A stretch of 64,000 nucleotides of DNA, from contig JAFPYR010000069.1 in assembly GCA_017412115.1 (NCBI GenBank), positions 124,001-188,000 on the forward strand, given 5' to 3'. A program made the translations under genes and the position numbers. Positions 42,793 through 51,252 of the stretch are shown here, in pieces; the stretch's first letter is position 1; the number at the start of each line of letters is the position of its first letter. Under the pieces are notes generated by a model. The model worked only from the letters and a program-made list of their open reading frames with translations, was not told the DNA's origin and ran no database searches. Source of the stretch: Bacteroidales bacterium. Lineage in GTDB: Bacteria > Bacteroidota > Bacteroidia > Bacteroidales > UBA3824.

Positions 42793-44610
42793 ATGTCAAA
42801 AAAATTAAAAATTTTTATTAGTTTTGTCGCAAATTTTTTATGTATACAAGGAATGAACTTTTTAAATAATTTAGCGGAATTGTTCGTTTACAAAGAGGAC
42901 GAACCGCTGATTTTCAGCAGCGGACAGTTTTTGTTACTGTTCATTGTTTTTTTAACGATTTATAATCTGATTTACAAGCACAAAACGGCTGTATCACTTT
43001 ATATAGTGGCCTTTAGTTTGTTTTTCTACTATAAAAGCAGCGGCATTTATCTTTGGATTTTAGTAATGACAACCGCTTTGAGTTACTATTTCGGAAAACG
43101 TTTGTCTGAGGCAAAAACCGAAACAAAACGCAAACTTTGGCTCATTTCCGGTGTTGTGTTACCGCTTTTGGATTTAGCATATTACAAATATACTAACTTC
43201 CTGATTTTCAACTTTTCGCAAATCATCGGAGAAAATTTTGCGTTCCATGAAATATTTTTGCCAATAGGTATTTCGTTTTATACTTTTCAAAGTTTAAGTT
43301 ACATTATAGACATTTATCGAAAAAATGTAGAACCTGCGAAAAATATTTTGGATTTTGCATTTTATCTAACGTTTTTTCCGCAACTTGTCGCCGGCCCTAT
43401 CGTAAAAGCGAATTTGTTTTTGCCGCAGTTGGAGAAAACGCCCGAAGTCAATATGAATCAAGCATATACGGGACTTTGGATGATAATACTCGGACTTTTC
43501 AAAAAGGCTGTTATCGCTGATTATATCGCGCAATACAACGATTTGATTTTTGCTTCACCACAAAACTACAACGGTTTTGAAAACTTAATGGCGGTTTACG
43601 GTTATGCTTTACAAATTTTCTGCGACTTTTCGGGCTATTCTGATATGGCAATCGGAATCGGTAAAATCATGGGTTATGATTTGGGCGTAAACTTTTTATC
43701 ACCGTACAAAAGCGTTAATGTTACAGAATTTTGGCGGCGTTGGCATATTTCACTCTCAAGTTGGTTAAGAGAATATCTTTATATTCCCCTTGGCGGCAAT
43801 AGAGAAGTTTCGGCGTTTTCTGTATATGCTATACCGGTAATTTTGATTTTGATTTCGGCTCTAAACTGCTCATTACCATACACTTTGGTATTAATACTAA
43901 TTGCTATTTCAGGCATAATGGCATACAAAACGAAAAAGAATTTTTTGGTAGTTTCAACGCTTGTAATAGCAACGGTTTTCACGGTTGCGGTATTTTTTGA
44001 ATCAATATTTTTAAGCACCTCAATTGCGGTTTGCATTGCTGTTTGGATAATTTCGATAGCAAAACCAGAGACCTCAAAAATGATTAAAACCGACATTAAC
44101 TTGCTGCTAACCATGCTGATAGGCGGTTTGTGGCACGGTGCGGCGTGGAAATTTGTTTTTTGGGGCGGTGTTCATGGTATTGCCCTCGGTATTGACAAAT
44201 TGTTTAAAAAGATTTTGCCAGAAAATAATAAGACGGTAACGTTTTTTTCATGGCTTCTAACATTCAACTTCGTGGTTTTTCTGTGGATGTTTTTCCGCGC
44301 TAATGATATTGAAAATGAAGGAGTTATAATTTCCGCTTTTGAAGTTCCGTTCGTGATGTTAAGCCAAATTTTCAATGATTTTGACATAACGTTTTTCAAG
44401 CATTTTTGGGACGCAAGAGCCTTGTGGATAGTTTTGACAGTCTTCGGATTTATTTGTCATGCGATACCCGAAAAAACGGCGGGAAAAATTCAAGAGATTT
44501 TCATAAAATCAAATATTATCGTTAAGATTTTAGTGCTTCTAATTGTAATTCAATTAGTTATACAATTTCAAAACGAAACGGTACAGCCGTTTATTTATTT
44601 CCAATTCTAA
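42793..44610 (+). CDS. MBOAT-family membrane O-acyltransferase (AlgI-like)
   Basis: A 605-residue multi-span membrane protein of the AlgI/DltB-type MBOAT family, which transfers acyl groups to sugars or polymers at the cell surface. Family features: PIGISFYTFQSLSYIIDIYRK, FYLTFFPQLVAGPIVKA, DFSGYSDMAIGIGKIMGYDLGVNFLSPYKSVNVTEFWRRWHISLS, and the catalytic His in GGLWHGAAWKFVFWGGVHG. No acyl-carrier or SGNH-hydrolase partner is adjacent, so the acceptor is unknown. ATG at 42793; a TTG three codons upstream is less likely. Confidence 0.93.
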   Translation: MSKKLKIFISFVANFLCIQGMNFLNNLAELFVYKEDEPLIFSSGQFLLLFIVFLTIYNLIYKHKTAVSLYIVAFSLFFYYKSSGIYLWILVMTTALSYYFGKRLSEAKTETKRKLWLISGVVLPLLDLAYYKYTNFLIFNFSQIIGENFAFHEIFLPIGISFYTFQSLSYIIDIYRKNVEPAKNILDFAFYLTFFPQLVAGPIVKANLFLPQLEKTPEVNMNQAYTGLWMIILGLFKKAVIADYIAQYNDLIFASPQNYNGFENLMAVYGYALQIFCDFSGYSDMAIGIGKIMGYDLGVNFLSPYKSVNVTEFWRRWHISLSSWLREYLYIPLGGNREVSAFSVYAIPVILILISALNCSLPYTLVLILIAISGIMAYKTKKNFLVVSTLVIATVFTVAVFFESIFLSTSIAVCIAVWIISIAKPETSKMIKTDINLLLTMLIGGLWHGAAWKFVFWGGVHGIALGIDKLFKKILPENNKTVTFFSWLLTFNFVVFLWMFFRANDIENEGVIISAFEVPFVMLSQIFNDFDITFFKHFWDARALWIVLTVFGFICHAIPEKTAGKIQEIFIKSNIIVKILVLLIVIQLVIQFQNETVQPFIYFQF

Positions 44611-44651
44611 AAAAAACGGTTGCTGCGACTATCAACAGCAACCGTTTTTTT
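44611..44651. terminator. Bidirectional terminator
   Basis: Perfect stem aaaaaacggttgctg (44611-44625) with cagcaaccgtttttt (44636-44650), between the convergent MBOAT gene and trpD. Confidence 0.85.
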
Positions 44652-44671
44652 CTATTCTCGCTTTGTTTTTT

Positions 44672-45667
44672 TTAAGAATTTAATTCGATATATTTTTTCA
44701 AAACTTGTAACGCTTTGCCGCTTTCGAGAGATTCTCTTGCCTCGATAAAACATTCTGAAAGTGCTTTTTTCGGACAAACGCAGTTGATTGCAAAAGCCGC
44801 ATTTGCAAGAACTACATTTTTTTGTGATTCAGAGGCTTGATTCATCAAAACGTTATCAAAAATTGCTTTTGCTTCTTGCTTGGTTTTGCCGCCGAAAATT
44901 TCTTCGGGTTTGATAGCGGGGAAATTAATTTCGTCGCTATCAAAGATTTTCTCAATTTTTGACGATGTGATTTTGAAGTCCGTTGTCAGCGAAATTTCGT
45001 CGTAACCATCCAAAGAATTTACAATCATATAACCCTCACTGATTTGTTGTAACACATTGTGATACAAGCGCATTTGGTCTAATGTTGCCGTTCCGAGAAC
45101 CTGATATTGCGGTTTGCAGGGATTGACAATCGGTCCTAAAAGATTAAAACAGGTCGGCACTTTAAGGGCTTTTCTAACGGGTGCAACAAATTTCATCGCA
45201 TGCGCAAAAAGTGGTGCGTGCATGTAAACGAAATTGCAGTTTTCGAGCGAATTTTTCAATTTTTGGTTGTCAGCGGTGAACTTTACGCCGTGCTCTTCCA
45301 AAACATTACCCGCTCCTGAAACCGAAGTAGCGGCATAGTTTCCGTGTTTTGCGACCTTGTAACCCGCGCCCGCAACCACAAAACAAGAACAAGTTGAAAT
45401 GTTGAAAGTGTTTTTTCCGTCGCCGCCCGTGCCGACAATATCCACTACTTTGTACGGTGACAAATCGACCGGAGTACCCGTTGCTAAAATTCCGTCGCGA
45501 AGTCCTAACAACTCCTCTACGGTGATTGAACGCATTTGAACGCCGATTAAAAAACCTGCAATCTGTTCATTAGAAAATTTGTTTTCGGTGATACCGATTA
45601 AAATATTTTTTGCCTCTTCACGGCTGAATGTCTCGCCGGAAATAAGACGTTCTAAAATTTCTTTCAT
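44672..45667 (-). CDS. trpD: Anthranilate phosphoribosyltransferase
   Basis: A 331-residue transferase adding phosphoribosyl from PRPP to anthranilate. The PRPP and metal motifs VDIVGTGGDGKNTFNIST, KHGNYAATSVSGAGNVLE and FNLLGPIVNPCKPQYQVLG are all present. Last gene of trpEGD; a 22-nt gap of attataaatt-type repeats separates it from trpG. Confidence 0.97.
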   Translation of the reverse strand: MKEILERLISGETFSREEAKNILIGITENKFSNEQIAGFLIGVQMRSITVEELLGLRDGILATGTPVDLSPYKVVDIVGTGGDGKNTFNISTCSCFVVAGAGYKVAKHGNYAATSVSGAGNVLEEHGVKFTADNQKLKNSLENCNFVYMHAPLFAHAMKFVAPVRKALKVPTCFNLLGPIVNPCKPQYQVLGTATLDQMRLYHNVLQQISEGYMIVNSLDGYDEISLTTDFKITSSKIEKIFDSDEINFPAIKPEEIFGGKTKQEAKAIFDNVLMNQASESQKNVVLANAAFAINCVCPKKALSECFIEARESLESGKALQVLKKYIELNS

Positions 45668-45689
45668 CCTTTTAATTATAAATTATAAA

Positions 45690-46259
45690 TTATGCATTAT
45701 GAATTAAGAATTGTTTCAAAATTGTTTTTCCGTCAGGAGTTAAAACGCTTTCGGGGTGAAACTGTATTCCGTGAACATCAAACTCTTTATGTTTTAACCC
45801 CATAATCTGTCCCTCAGGACTTTCTGCGGTGATTTCCAGACAATCCGGCAAACCCTCTTTATCAACAACCCAAGAATGATACCTTCCGACTTCAATTTCG
45901 GATGGTAAACCGTTGAAAATATAATCGTTAGAGTTTAATTTACAAGAAGTTGCAACTCCGTGAAAAACTTCCGTCAAATTAGTGAGTTTTCCGCCGAAAA
46001 CCTCTCCTATCGCCTGATGACCAAGGCAGACACCGAGAATCGGTTTTTTGTCTGCATATTCTCTGATAACATCAAGCAAAAGTCCCGCTTCAGAAGGAAT
46101 TCCCGGACCGGGCGAAAGAATTATTTTATCAAACTTTTCTAAACTTTTCAAATCAAATTTATCATTTCTAACGACCTTACAATCAAAGCCTAAGTCCCTT
46201 ACATAACCGAAGAGGTTGTAAGTAAACGAATCATAATTATCTATAATAACAACTTTCAT
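45690..46259 (-). CDS. trpG: Anthranilate synthase component II (glutamine amidotransferase)
   Basis: A 189-residue class I amidotransferase that supplies ammonia to TrpE. The catalytic Cys is in GVCLGHQAIGE, and His-Glu in VHGIQFHPESVLTP. It starts MKVVIIDNYDSFTYNLFGYVRDLG, the classic TrpG/PabA opening. It could also serve p-aminobenzoate synthesis. It lies 19 nt after trpE. Confidence 0.96.
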   Translation of the reverse strand: MKVVIIDNYDSFTYNLFGYVRDLGFDCKVVRNDKFDLKSLEKFDKIILSPGPGIPSEAGLLLDVIREYADKKPILGVCLGHQAIGEVFGGKLTNLTEVFHGVATSCKLNSNDYIFNGLPSEIEVGRYHSWVVDKEGLPDCLEITAESPEGQIMGLKHKEFDVHGIQFHPESVLTPDGKTILKQFLIHNA

Positions 46260-46278
46260 TTTTTCGTGTTTTATAAGG

Positions 46279-47670
46279 TTAATATTCCTGAGCCATTACT
46301 ACTGCTTTTCTTAATGCGCCGAGTTTGTTGTTAGCTTCTTGAAGTTCGTATTCGGGGTCGGATTTTGCGACAATTCCGCCACCCGCCTGAAACCAAAGTT
46401 CGTTGTTTCTTGCCACGAAAGTGCGGATTGTGATTGCTTGATTGAGGTCACCGTTAAGCCCTAAAAAGCCGATACAGCCGCCGTAAATTCCACGGTTGTG
46501 CGGTTCTATTTCGGAAATCAATTGCATTGCGCGGACTTTTGGTGCGCCGCTGAGCGTTCCTGCGGGAAAAGTGTCGATAAAAGTTTTAACGGGCTCAGAA
46601 TTTTCTCTCATATCACCGCTGACACGGCTAACAAGGTGGATTACGTGCGAATAAAATTGCATATCCTTGTAAAAATCAACTTTTACGTTGTCGCAGTTGC
46701 GGTTGAGGTCGTTTCGTGCGAGGTCTACGAGCATAACGTGTTCTGCGTTTTCTTTCGGGTCTTGACGAAGATATTCTGCGTTTTTGAGGTCTTCTTCAGG
46801 ATTGCCGGTGCGTTTTGTAGTGCCTGCAATCGGGTCGATGTACGCTCTGCCGTTTTCGATTCTGCAATGCGTTTCGGGCGAAGAACCGAAAATTCTAAAA
46901 CCTCCGAAATCAAAATAAAACAAATACGGAGATGGATTAATTGAACGCAAAGCCCTGTAAAGTTTGAAATCGTCGCCTTCGTATTTCTGTATAAATCTGC
47001 GGGATATAACGATTTGGAAAACATCACCGCGCAAACAATGAGCGATACCTTTTTTAATATTTTCTTTGTGCTGATCATCCGTAATCGGTGAAATAGTTTC
47101 GCCCACAGCATGAAAATTATCGGTTCTGACACCGGCTTTTGCTAAAAATTTTTCGACTTGCGAGATTTTATCTTCATCGTTTTGTGTTAAATCCACGATA
47201 GTAAGTTTTGACGAGAAGTGATTGAAAACCAGCACTGTACGGAACAAAACGTAAAGCATATCGGGCGCATCATTTTCGTCCATTGTGGTGTCTTTGACGG
47301 GGATATTTTCAAAATATCTGACGGCGTTGAAAGCGGTGTAACCGTAAAGTCCCGTGTAGTTTGCATTTTCGCCCTCAACAGAGAAGTTTTTTAAGAACTC
47401 GTCTAACGCATTTTGAACGGTGTAATCTTCTGAAATTTCGTGCGTTATAGTTTTTCCGTCGGGATATTTCAGAACCGCTTTTCCGTGATTGACAGCAACC
47501 GAAGCAAGCGGAAAAATTCCGATAAACGAGCGCGAATTTTCTTTTGAATGATAATCGTTAGATTCCATTAACGCACTCTGAACGCCTGAATCTCTGAGCC
47601 TTAAATACGCACTGACGGGCGTATACAAATCGCTCAAAATAGTTTTGGATTTAGTCTGGTACTTAAACAT
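46279..47670 (-). CDS. trpE: Anthranilate synthase component I
   Basis: A 463-residue chorismate-utilising enzyme making anthranilate. The C-terminal chorismate-binding domain shows DLARNDLNR, FPAGTLSGAPKVRAMQ, YGGCIGFLGLNG and WFQAGGGIVAKSDPEYE. The N-terminal feedback site reads SALMESNDY where LLES is usual, so tryptophan inhibition is probable. First gene of trpEGD, behind attenuator 3. Confidence 0.97.
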   Translation of the reverse strand: MFKYQTKSKTILSDLYTPVSAYLRLRDSGVQSALMESNDYHSKENSRSFIGIFPLASVAVNHGKAVLKYPDGKTITHEISEDYTVQNALDEFLKNFSVEGENANYTGLYGYTAFNAVRYFENIPVKDTTMDENDAPDMLYVLFRTVLVFNHFSSKLTIVDLTQNDEDKISQVEKFLAKAGVRTDNFHAVGETISPITDDQHKENIKKGIAHCLRGDVFQIVISRRFIQKYEGDDFKLYRALRSINPSPYLFYFDFGGFRIFGSSPETHCRIENGRAYIDPIAGTTKRTGNPEEDLKNAEYLRQDPKENAEHVMLVDLARNDLNRNCDNVKVDFYKDMQFYSHVIHLVSRVSGDMRENSEPVKTFIDTFPAGTLSGAPKVRAMQLISEIEPHNRGIYGGCIGFLGLNGDLNQAITIRTFVARNNELWFQAGGGIVAKSDPEYELQEANNKLGALRKAVVMAQEY

Positions 47671-47704
47671 TTTTGTTACTTTTTTTAAAAATTATTGCCA
47701 AAAT

Positions 47705-47788
47705 AAAAAAAAGGTCTGTCAGTGAGAACTAACAGACCTTTTTTCTTCTAATTTTTTATCTTAGTACATATACAAGGTAATCGTCTCA
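47705..47788 (-). promoter_or_regulatory. trp attenuator 3: antiterminator and terminator (trpEGD)
   Basis: On the minus strand, the terminator arms AAAAAGGTCTGT and ACAGACCTTTTT (47731-47742 and 47708-47719) end in a long T-run. TGAGA overlapping the leader stop (47784-47788) pairs with TCTCA in the terminator loop (47723-47727). Nested inside, ACCTT (47774-47778) pairs with AAGGT of the terminator arm (47736-47740). Compared with attenuator 1, both partners of the outer stem changed together. Confidence 0.8.
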
Positions 47789-47845
47789 CGAATTTTTATT
47801 CCGTAAGCGCCACCACCAATTGTTATATGTAGAAAAATTTTTCAT
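47786..47845 (-). CDS. trpL: trp leader peptide 3 (upstream of trpE)
   Basis: A 19-codon leader, identical in all 60 nt to the trpB leader (NNWWWRLRNKNS end), with three consecutive TGG codons. A TTACTTTGCGA box (47868-47875 in reverse complement), shared with the trpC leader, lies 22 nt upstream of its ATG. Confidence 0.88.
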   Translation of the reverse strand: MKNFSTYNNWWWRLRNKNS

Positions 47846-47979
47846 TTTGTTGTTTTAATTAATGTCGCAAAGTAAAAGAGAATTTTTGAAATAAAAAAAT
47901 TTTTTTCCTACTTTTTGCAAAAAAAATAATAAACTTTAGCCAAATCCCTGAATTTTATCGAATTTGGCAAAAATTTTTC

Positions 47980-49617
47980 TTATTTTTTTCTTTCCAATTC
48001 GTGAAGATTTTCCAAACGTTTTGTCTCCAAAAATTCATAAATTCCGCAAAGATGCTCTTTTACTTTTTGATGTCCGAACTCATAAACTTTCGTAACCAAA
48101 CCGTCAAGGAAATCTCTGTCGTGGCTGACTACGATTAACGTTCCGTCAAATTCCTTTAAAGCCTGTTTCAAAACGTCTTTCGTCTTGATATCCAAATGGT
48201 TGGTCGGCTCGTCAAGGATAAAAAAATTAACGGGTTCTAACAATAATCTCAAAATTGCAAGCCTTGTTCTCTCTCCGCCGCTCAAGACCTTGACTTTCTT
48301 GTCAATAGCCTCGCCCGAAAACATAAACGCACCCAACATATCTTTGATTTTTGTTCTGATATCGCCTTTTGCGATGTCGTCAATCGTCTGAAAAACCGTT
48401 AAGTTTTCATCCAACAAAGATGCCTGATTTTGTGCAAAATACCCGATTTTAACATTATGACCGAGCTGAAGTTTTCCTTCAAATTCGAGTTCGCCCATAA
48501 TACATTTTACGAGAGTTGATTTTCCCTCGCCGTTACGACCTACGAAAGCCACTTTGTCACCCCTTTGAATCGTAAAACCGGCATCCTTAAAAATAGTTTT
48601 TTCGCCGAAACTTTTTTTAACACCCTCAGCAATTACGGGATACTGACCAGACCTCGGCGAAGGGGGAAACCTCAATTTCAAAGCACTCGTATCCTCTTCA
48701 TCGACCTCGATAATTTGCAGTTTTTCAAGCATTTTTACGCGCGACTGAACTTGCAACGTTTTAGAATACGTACCTTTGAAACGCTCAATAAAATCTTTGG
48801 TTTCCTGAATCATTTTTTGCTGTTCCTCGTACTGTTTTTGCTGTTGCTGACGACGTTCCTGTCTTAAAACAAGATATTGAGAATAAGGAGCTTTGTAATC
48901 ATAAATTCTGCCCATAGTAACCTCAATAGTCCTTGTCGTTATTGAATCAACAAATTTTTTATCGTGCGAAATCACAACAACCGCCTTTGCACTTTCCTTT
49001 ATAAAATCTTCAAGCCACTGAATCGACTCGATGTCAAGGTGGTTTGTAGGCTCGTCAAGAAGCAAAACATCGGGATTTTTTAGCAGAAGTTTTGCGAGTT
49101 CTATTCTCATACGCCAGCCGCCCGAAAAATCCGAAGTCGGACGGTTAAAGTCCTCACGTTCAAAGCCTAAACCCATCAACGTCCTTTCAACGTCTTCGTC
49201 AAAATGCACGTTGTCGATAGCGTAAAATTTCTCGCTGAGCGAACTTACTTTTTCGATTAATTTCATATAATCGTCGCTTTCGTAATCGGTACGTGTTGAA
49301 AGTTCTTCGTTGAGACGGTCAATTTCTTTTTCGGCTTCTTTTATGTAATTGAATACTTGCGCTGTTTCTTCAAAAACAGTTCTATGGTCTTCTGTCATAA
49401 GGTGTTGCGGAAGATAAGCCACAACCGTATCTTTAGGAACGGTAACAACACCGCGCGAAGGTGTACGTTCTCCGGCAAGAATTTTCAAAAGCGTAGATTT
49501 GCCCGCGCCGTTTTTGCCCATAAGAGCGATTCTGTCCTTTTCGTTAATCTGAAACGATATATCTTTGAAAAGTGTTGTGCCGCCGAATTCAACGGCTAAG
49601 TTTTCTGCTGAAATCAT
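47980..49617 (-). CDS. ABC-F family ATPase
   Basis: A 545-residue soluble protein with two ABC domains and no membrane span. Walker A motifs are GKNGAGKSTLLK and GRNGEGKSTLVK, signatures FSGGWRMRIELAKLLL and LSGGERTRLAILRLLL, and Walker B regions LLLDEPTNHLD and FILDEPTNHLD. The linker between domains is long and rich in Gln/Lys/Arg (QERRQQQQKQYEEQQ), as in ABC-F proteins that bind the ribosomal E site. Likely a translation factor; antibiotic protection is possible but not indicated. A TACTTTTG -7-like box lies at 49656-49663 (minus). Confidence 0.93.
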   Translation of the reverse strand: MISAENLAVEFGGTTLFKDISFQINEKDRIALMGKNGAGKSTLLKILAGERTPSRGVVTVPKDTVVAYLPQHLMTEDHRTVFEETAQVFNYIKEAEKEIDRLNEELSTRTDYESDDYMKLIEKVSSLSEKFYAIDNVHFDEDVERTLMGLGFEREDFNRPTSDFSGGWRMRIELAKLLLKNPDVLLLDEPTNHLDIESIQWLEDFIKESAKAVVVISHDKKFVDSITTRTIEVTMGRIYDYKAPYSQYLVLRQERRQQQQKQYEEQQKMIQETKDFIERFKGTYSKTLQVQSRVKMLEKLQIIEVDEEDTSALKLRFPPSPRSGQYPVIAEGVKKSFGEKTIFKDAGFTIQRGDKVAFVGRNGEGKSTLVKCIMGELEFEGKLQLGHNVKIGYFAQNQASLLDENLTVFQTIDDIAKGDIRTKIKDMLGAFMFSGEAIDKKVKVLSGGERTRLAILRLLLEPVNFFILDEPTNHLDIKTKDVLKQALKEFDGTLIVVSHDRDFLDGLVTKVYEFGHQKVKEHLCGIYEFLETKRLENLHELERKK

Positions 49618-49679
49618 TTAATGCTAAATTCTTTTTTCTTTTTAAAAATTATATGCAAAAGTAATAAACTTTTCTGACA

Positions 49680-49716
49680 TAAAAAAAACGGAAACCTCAT
49701 CAGATAAGATTTCCGT
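49680..49716 (-). terminator. Terminator after the OmpA-like gene
   Basis: Stem acggaaa (49688-49694) with tttccgt (49710-49716), followed on the minus strand by a run of T. Confidence 0.7.
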
Positions 49717-49759
49717 TCTTTGTTATTAAATTCAAAGACTTTCTACAAAAAAACAGCTA

Positions 49760-51244
49760 TTAATTTATCACTCTGATTATAGCACAGCGGTTAATTTTGC
49801 GATTTTCTTCTGAAATATTAGGCACAATAGGTTCTTTCTCGGCAAAACCCTTAATTTCAATTCTCAAAGGTCCTACACCACGTTTTATGAGTTCCGCCTT
49901 CAAAGCCTCCGCCCTTCTGATACTAAGTTGCATATTATTATTATGCGAACCTAAATCGCAAGTATGCCCCTCTATCAAAATTCTACGGGTAGGATGACTT
50001 CTCATCGCAGCAGCTATTTCATCAACTTTTTCCATCAATTTAGGATCACCCGTTGCGGAATTCAAATTGAAATATATAGGCTCATTTGCATATACAAGTT
50101 CTTCAAATGTTAATTCCTTTTCATCTGATCCTACCTCTGAGGGTGGCGTATCTTGTGATTTTTTCAAATCATTGTTTTCATCCTCCAAATCACGGTTTTG
50201 ATTCTTCAAATCACGGTTTTTGATTTCCAAATCATCATTCTCTTCCTGCAAACTATCCAAATCTCTTCTTAAATCGTCATTGCTTTGTTTCAAATCCTCA
50301 ATATCGTCTTTAAGTTTTCTGACCTCTCGTTCACAGTCATAGGAAGGCTGTTCAGGTACTTTTTTGCCTTTGAGACGATAACTCAAACCAACCATAGCTC
50401 CAATGGTAAGAGGACGTATCTCCTGAGAAATTTTGGTTTGTGTTACGCCGTTATAAACCGATTTTGAATAATCATACAAAAAAACCTCATCAGCATTGTT
50501 CTGATTTGTTAATACTTTGTTGAAATAAAATCCGAAATTCAAGTCAAGATTTTTGGTCAAACAATATCCTATACCAAACTCTGCTCCCAAAGAGAAAAGA
50601 TGTTTTTTTAAATCGGCATCACCTTTAAAATCTTTAAACTCTGAAAGCCCATGTTTAGGTAAATTTTCAACACCGTTTAAATTGACAAGAATTCCATCTT
50701 CCACAGATGTATAATCGGCTGAAGTATTAAAACTGTTTTTAGTTTCAAATTTCTGCAAGAAAGAAAAATTATATGCGGCAGAGATTCCCGCATTGATTTT
50801 CCAATTTTTCTTTATCGGGAAACGTAAGAAAAATCCTACGGGTAAACTCAAAAACTTTTCTTTCTGCTTTTCTTTTAAACCGGAATAATCGGTGGTATAA
50901 TCTCGGGTCTTGTTTTCCAACATTATTTCATCGTCTTTGACCCCCATTTGAGTTTCCTCAAAATCAAGTTCTGAATTACTCCGCAAGGTAAAAAACGACA
51001 AACCGGCTCCTAAACCGAAATTTTTAGAAAAATAATAACGGTATCCTAAGCGGGAGAAAAAGCCCCCGCCCGGATTTTTATTACCGTATTTATCCATTTC
51101 ATAACTGATATTGTTTAGTCCTGCGCCGAAATCAAAATGCACAACACCGCCTTTTTCGCAGATATTTTTGTTTTCAGGCTCTTGCGCTAAAACCGCTAAT
51201 AAAGAAACCGCCCAAAATACAAATGTCAATATTATTTTTTTCAT
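49760..51244 (-). CDS. OmpA-family outer-membrane protein with N-terminal barrel and coiled coil
   Basis: A 494-residue protein. After the signal peptide (about 1-20) comes an eight-strand-type outer-membrane barrel (about 30-300, GVVHFDFGAGLNNISYEM, LGYRYYFSKNFGLGAGLSF). A heptad coiled coil follows (about 312-370, repeats of ExxDLxxxNxDL). The last domain is a C-terminal OmpA peptidoglycan-binding domain (about 385-494, ILIEGHTCDLGSHNNN, LSIRRAEALKAELIKRGV). The coiled coil is an unusually long, regular spacer that could reach the cell wall. It starts 8 nt downstream of the giant surface-protein gene and is almost certainly co-transcribed with it, so a role in secreting or anchoring that protein is likely but inferred. 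Confidence 0.9.
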   Translation of the reverse strand: MKKIILTFVFWAVSLLAVLAQEPENKNICEKGGVVHFDFGAGLNNISYEMDKYGNKNPGGGFFSRLGYRYYFSKNFGLGAGLSFFTLRSNSELDFEETQMGVKDDEIMLENKTRDYTTDYSGLKEKQKEKFLSLPVGFFLRFPIKKNWKINAGISAAYNFSFLQKFETKNSFNTSADYTSVEDGILVNLNGVENLPKHGLSEFKDFKGDADLKKHLFSLGAEFGIGYCLTKNLDLNFGFYFNKVLTNQNNADEVFLYDYSKSVYNGVTQTKISQEIRPLTIGAMVGLSYRLKGKKVPEQPSYDCEREVRKLKDDIEDLKQSNDDLRRDLDSLQEENDDLEIKNRDLKNQNRDLEDENNDLKKSQDTPPSEVGSDEKELTFEELVYANEPIYFNLNSATGDPKLMEKVDEIAAAMRSHPTRRILIEGHTCDLGSHNNNMQLSIRRAEALKAELIKRGVGPLRIEIKGFAEKEPIVPNISEENRKINRCAIIRVIN

Positions 51245-51252
51245 ATTGTTTC

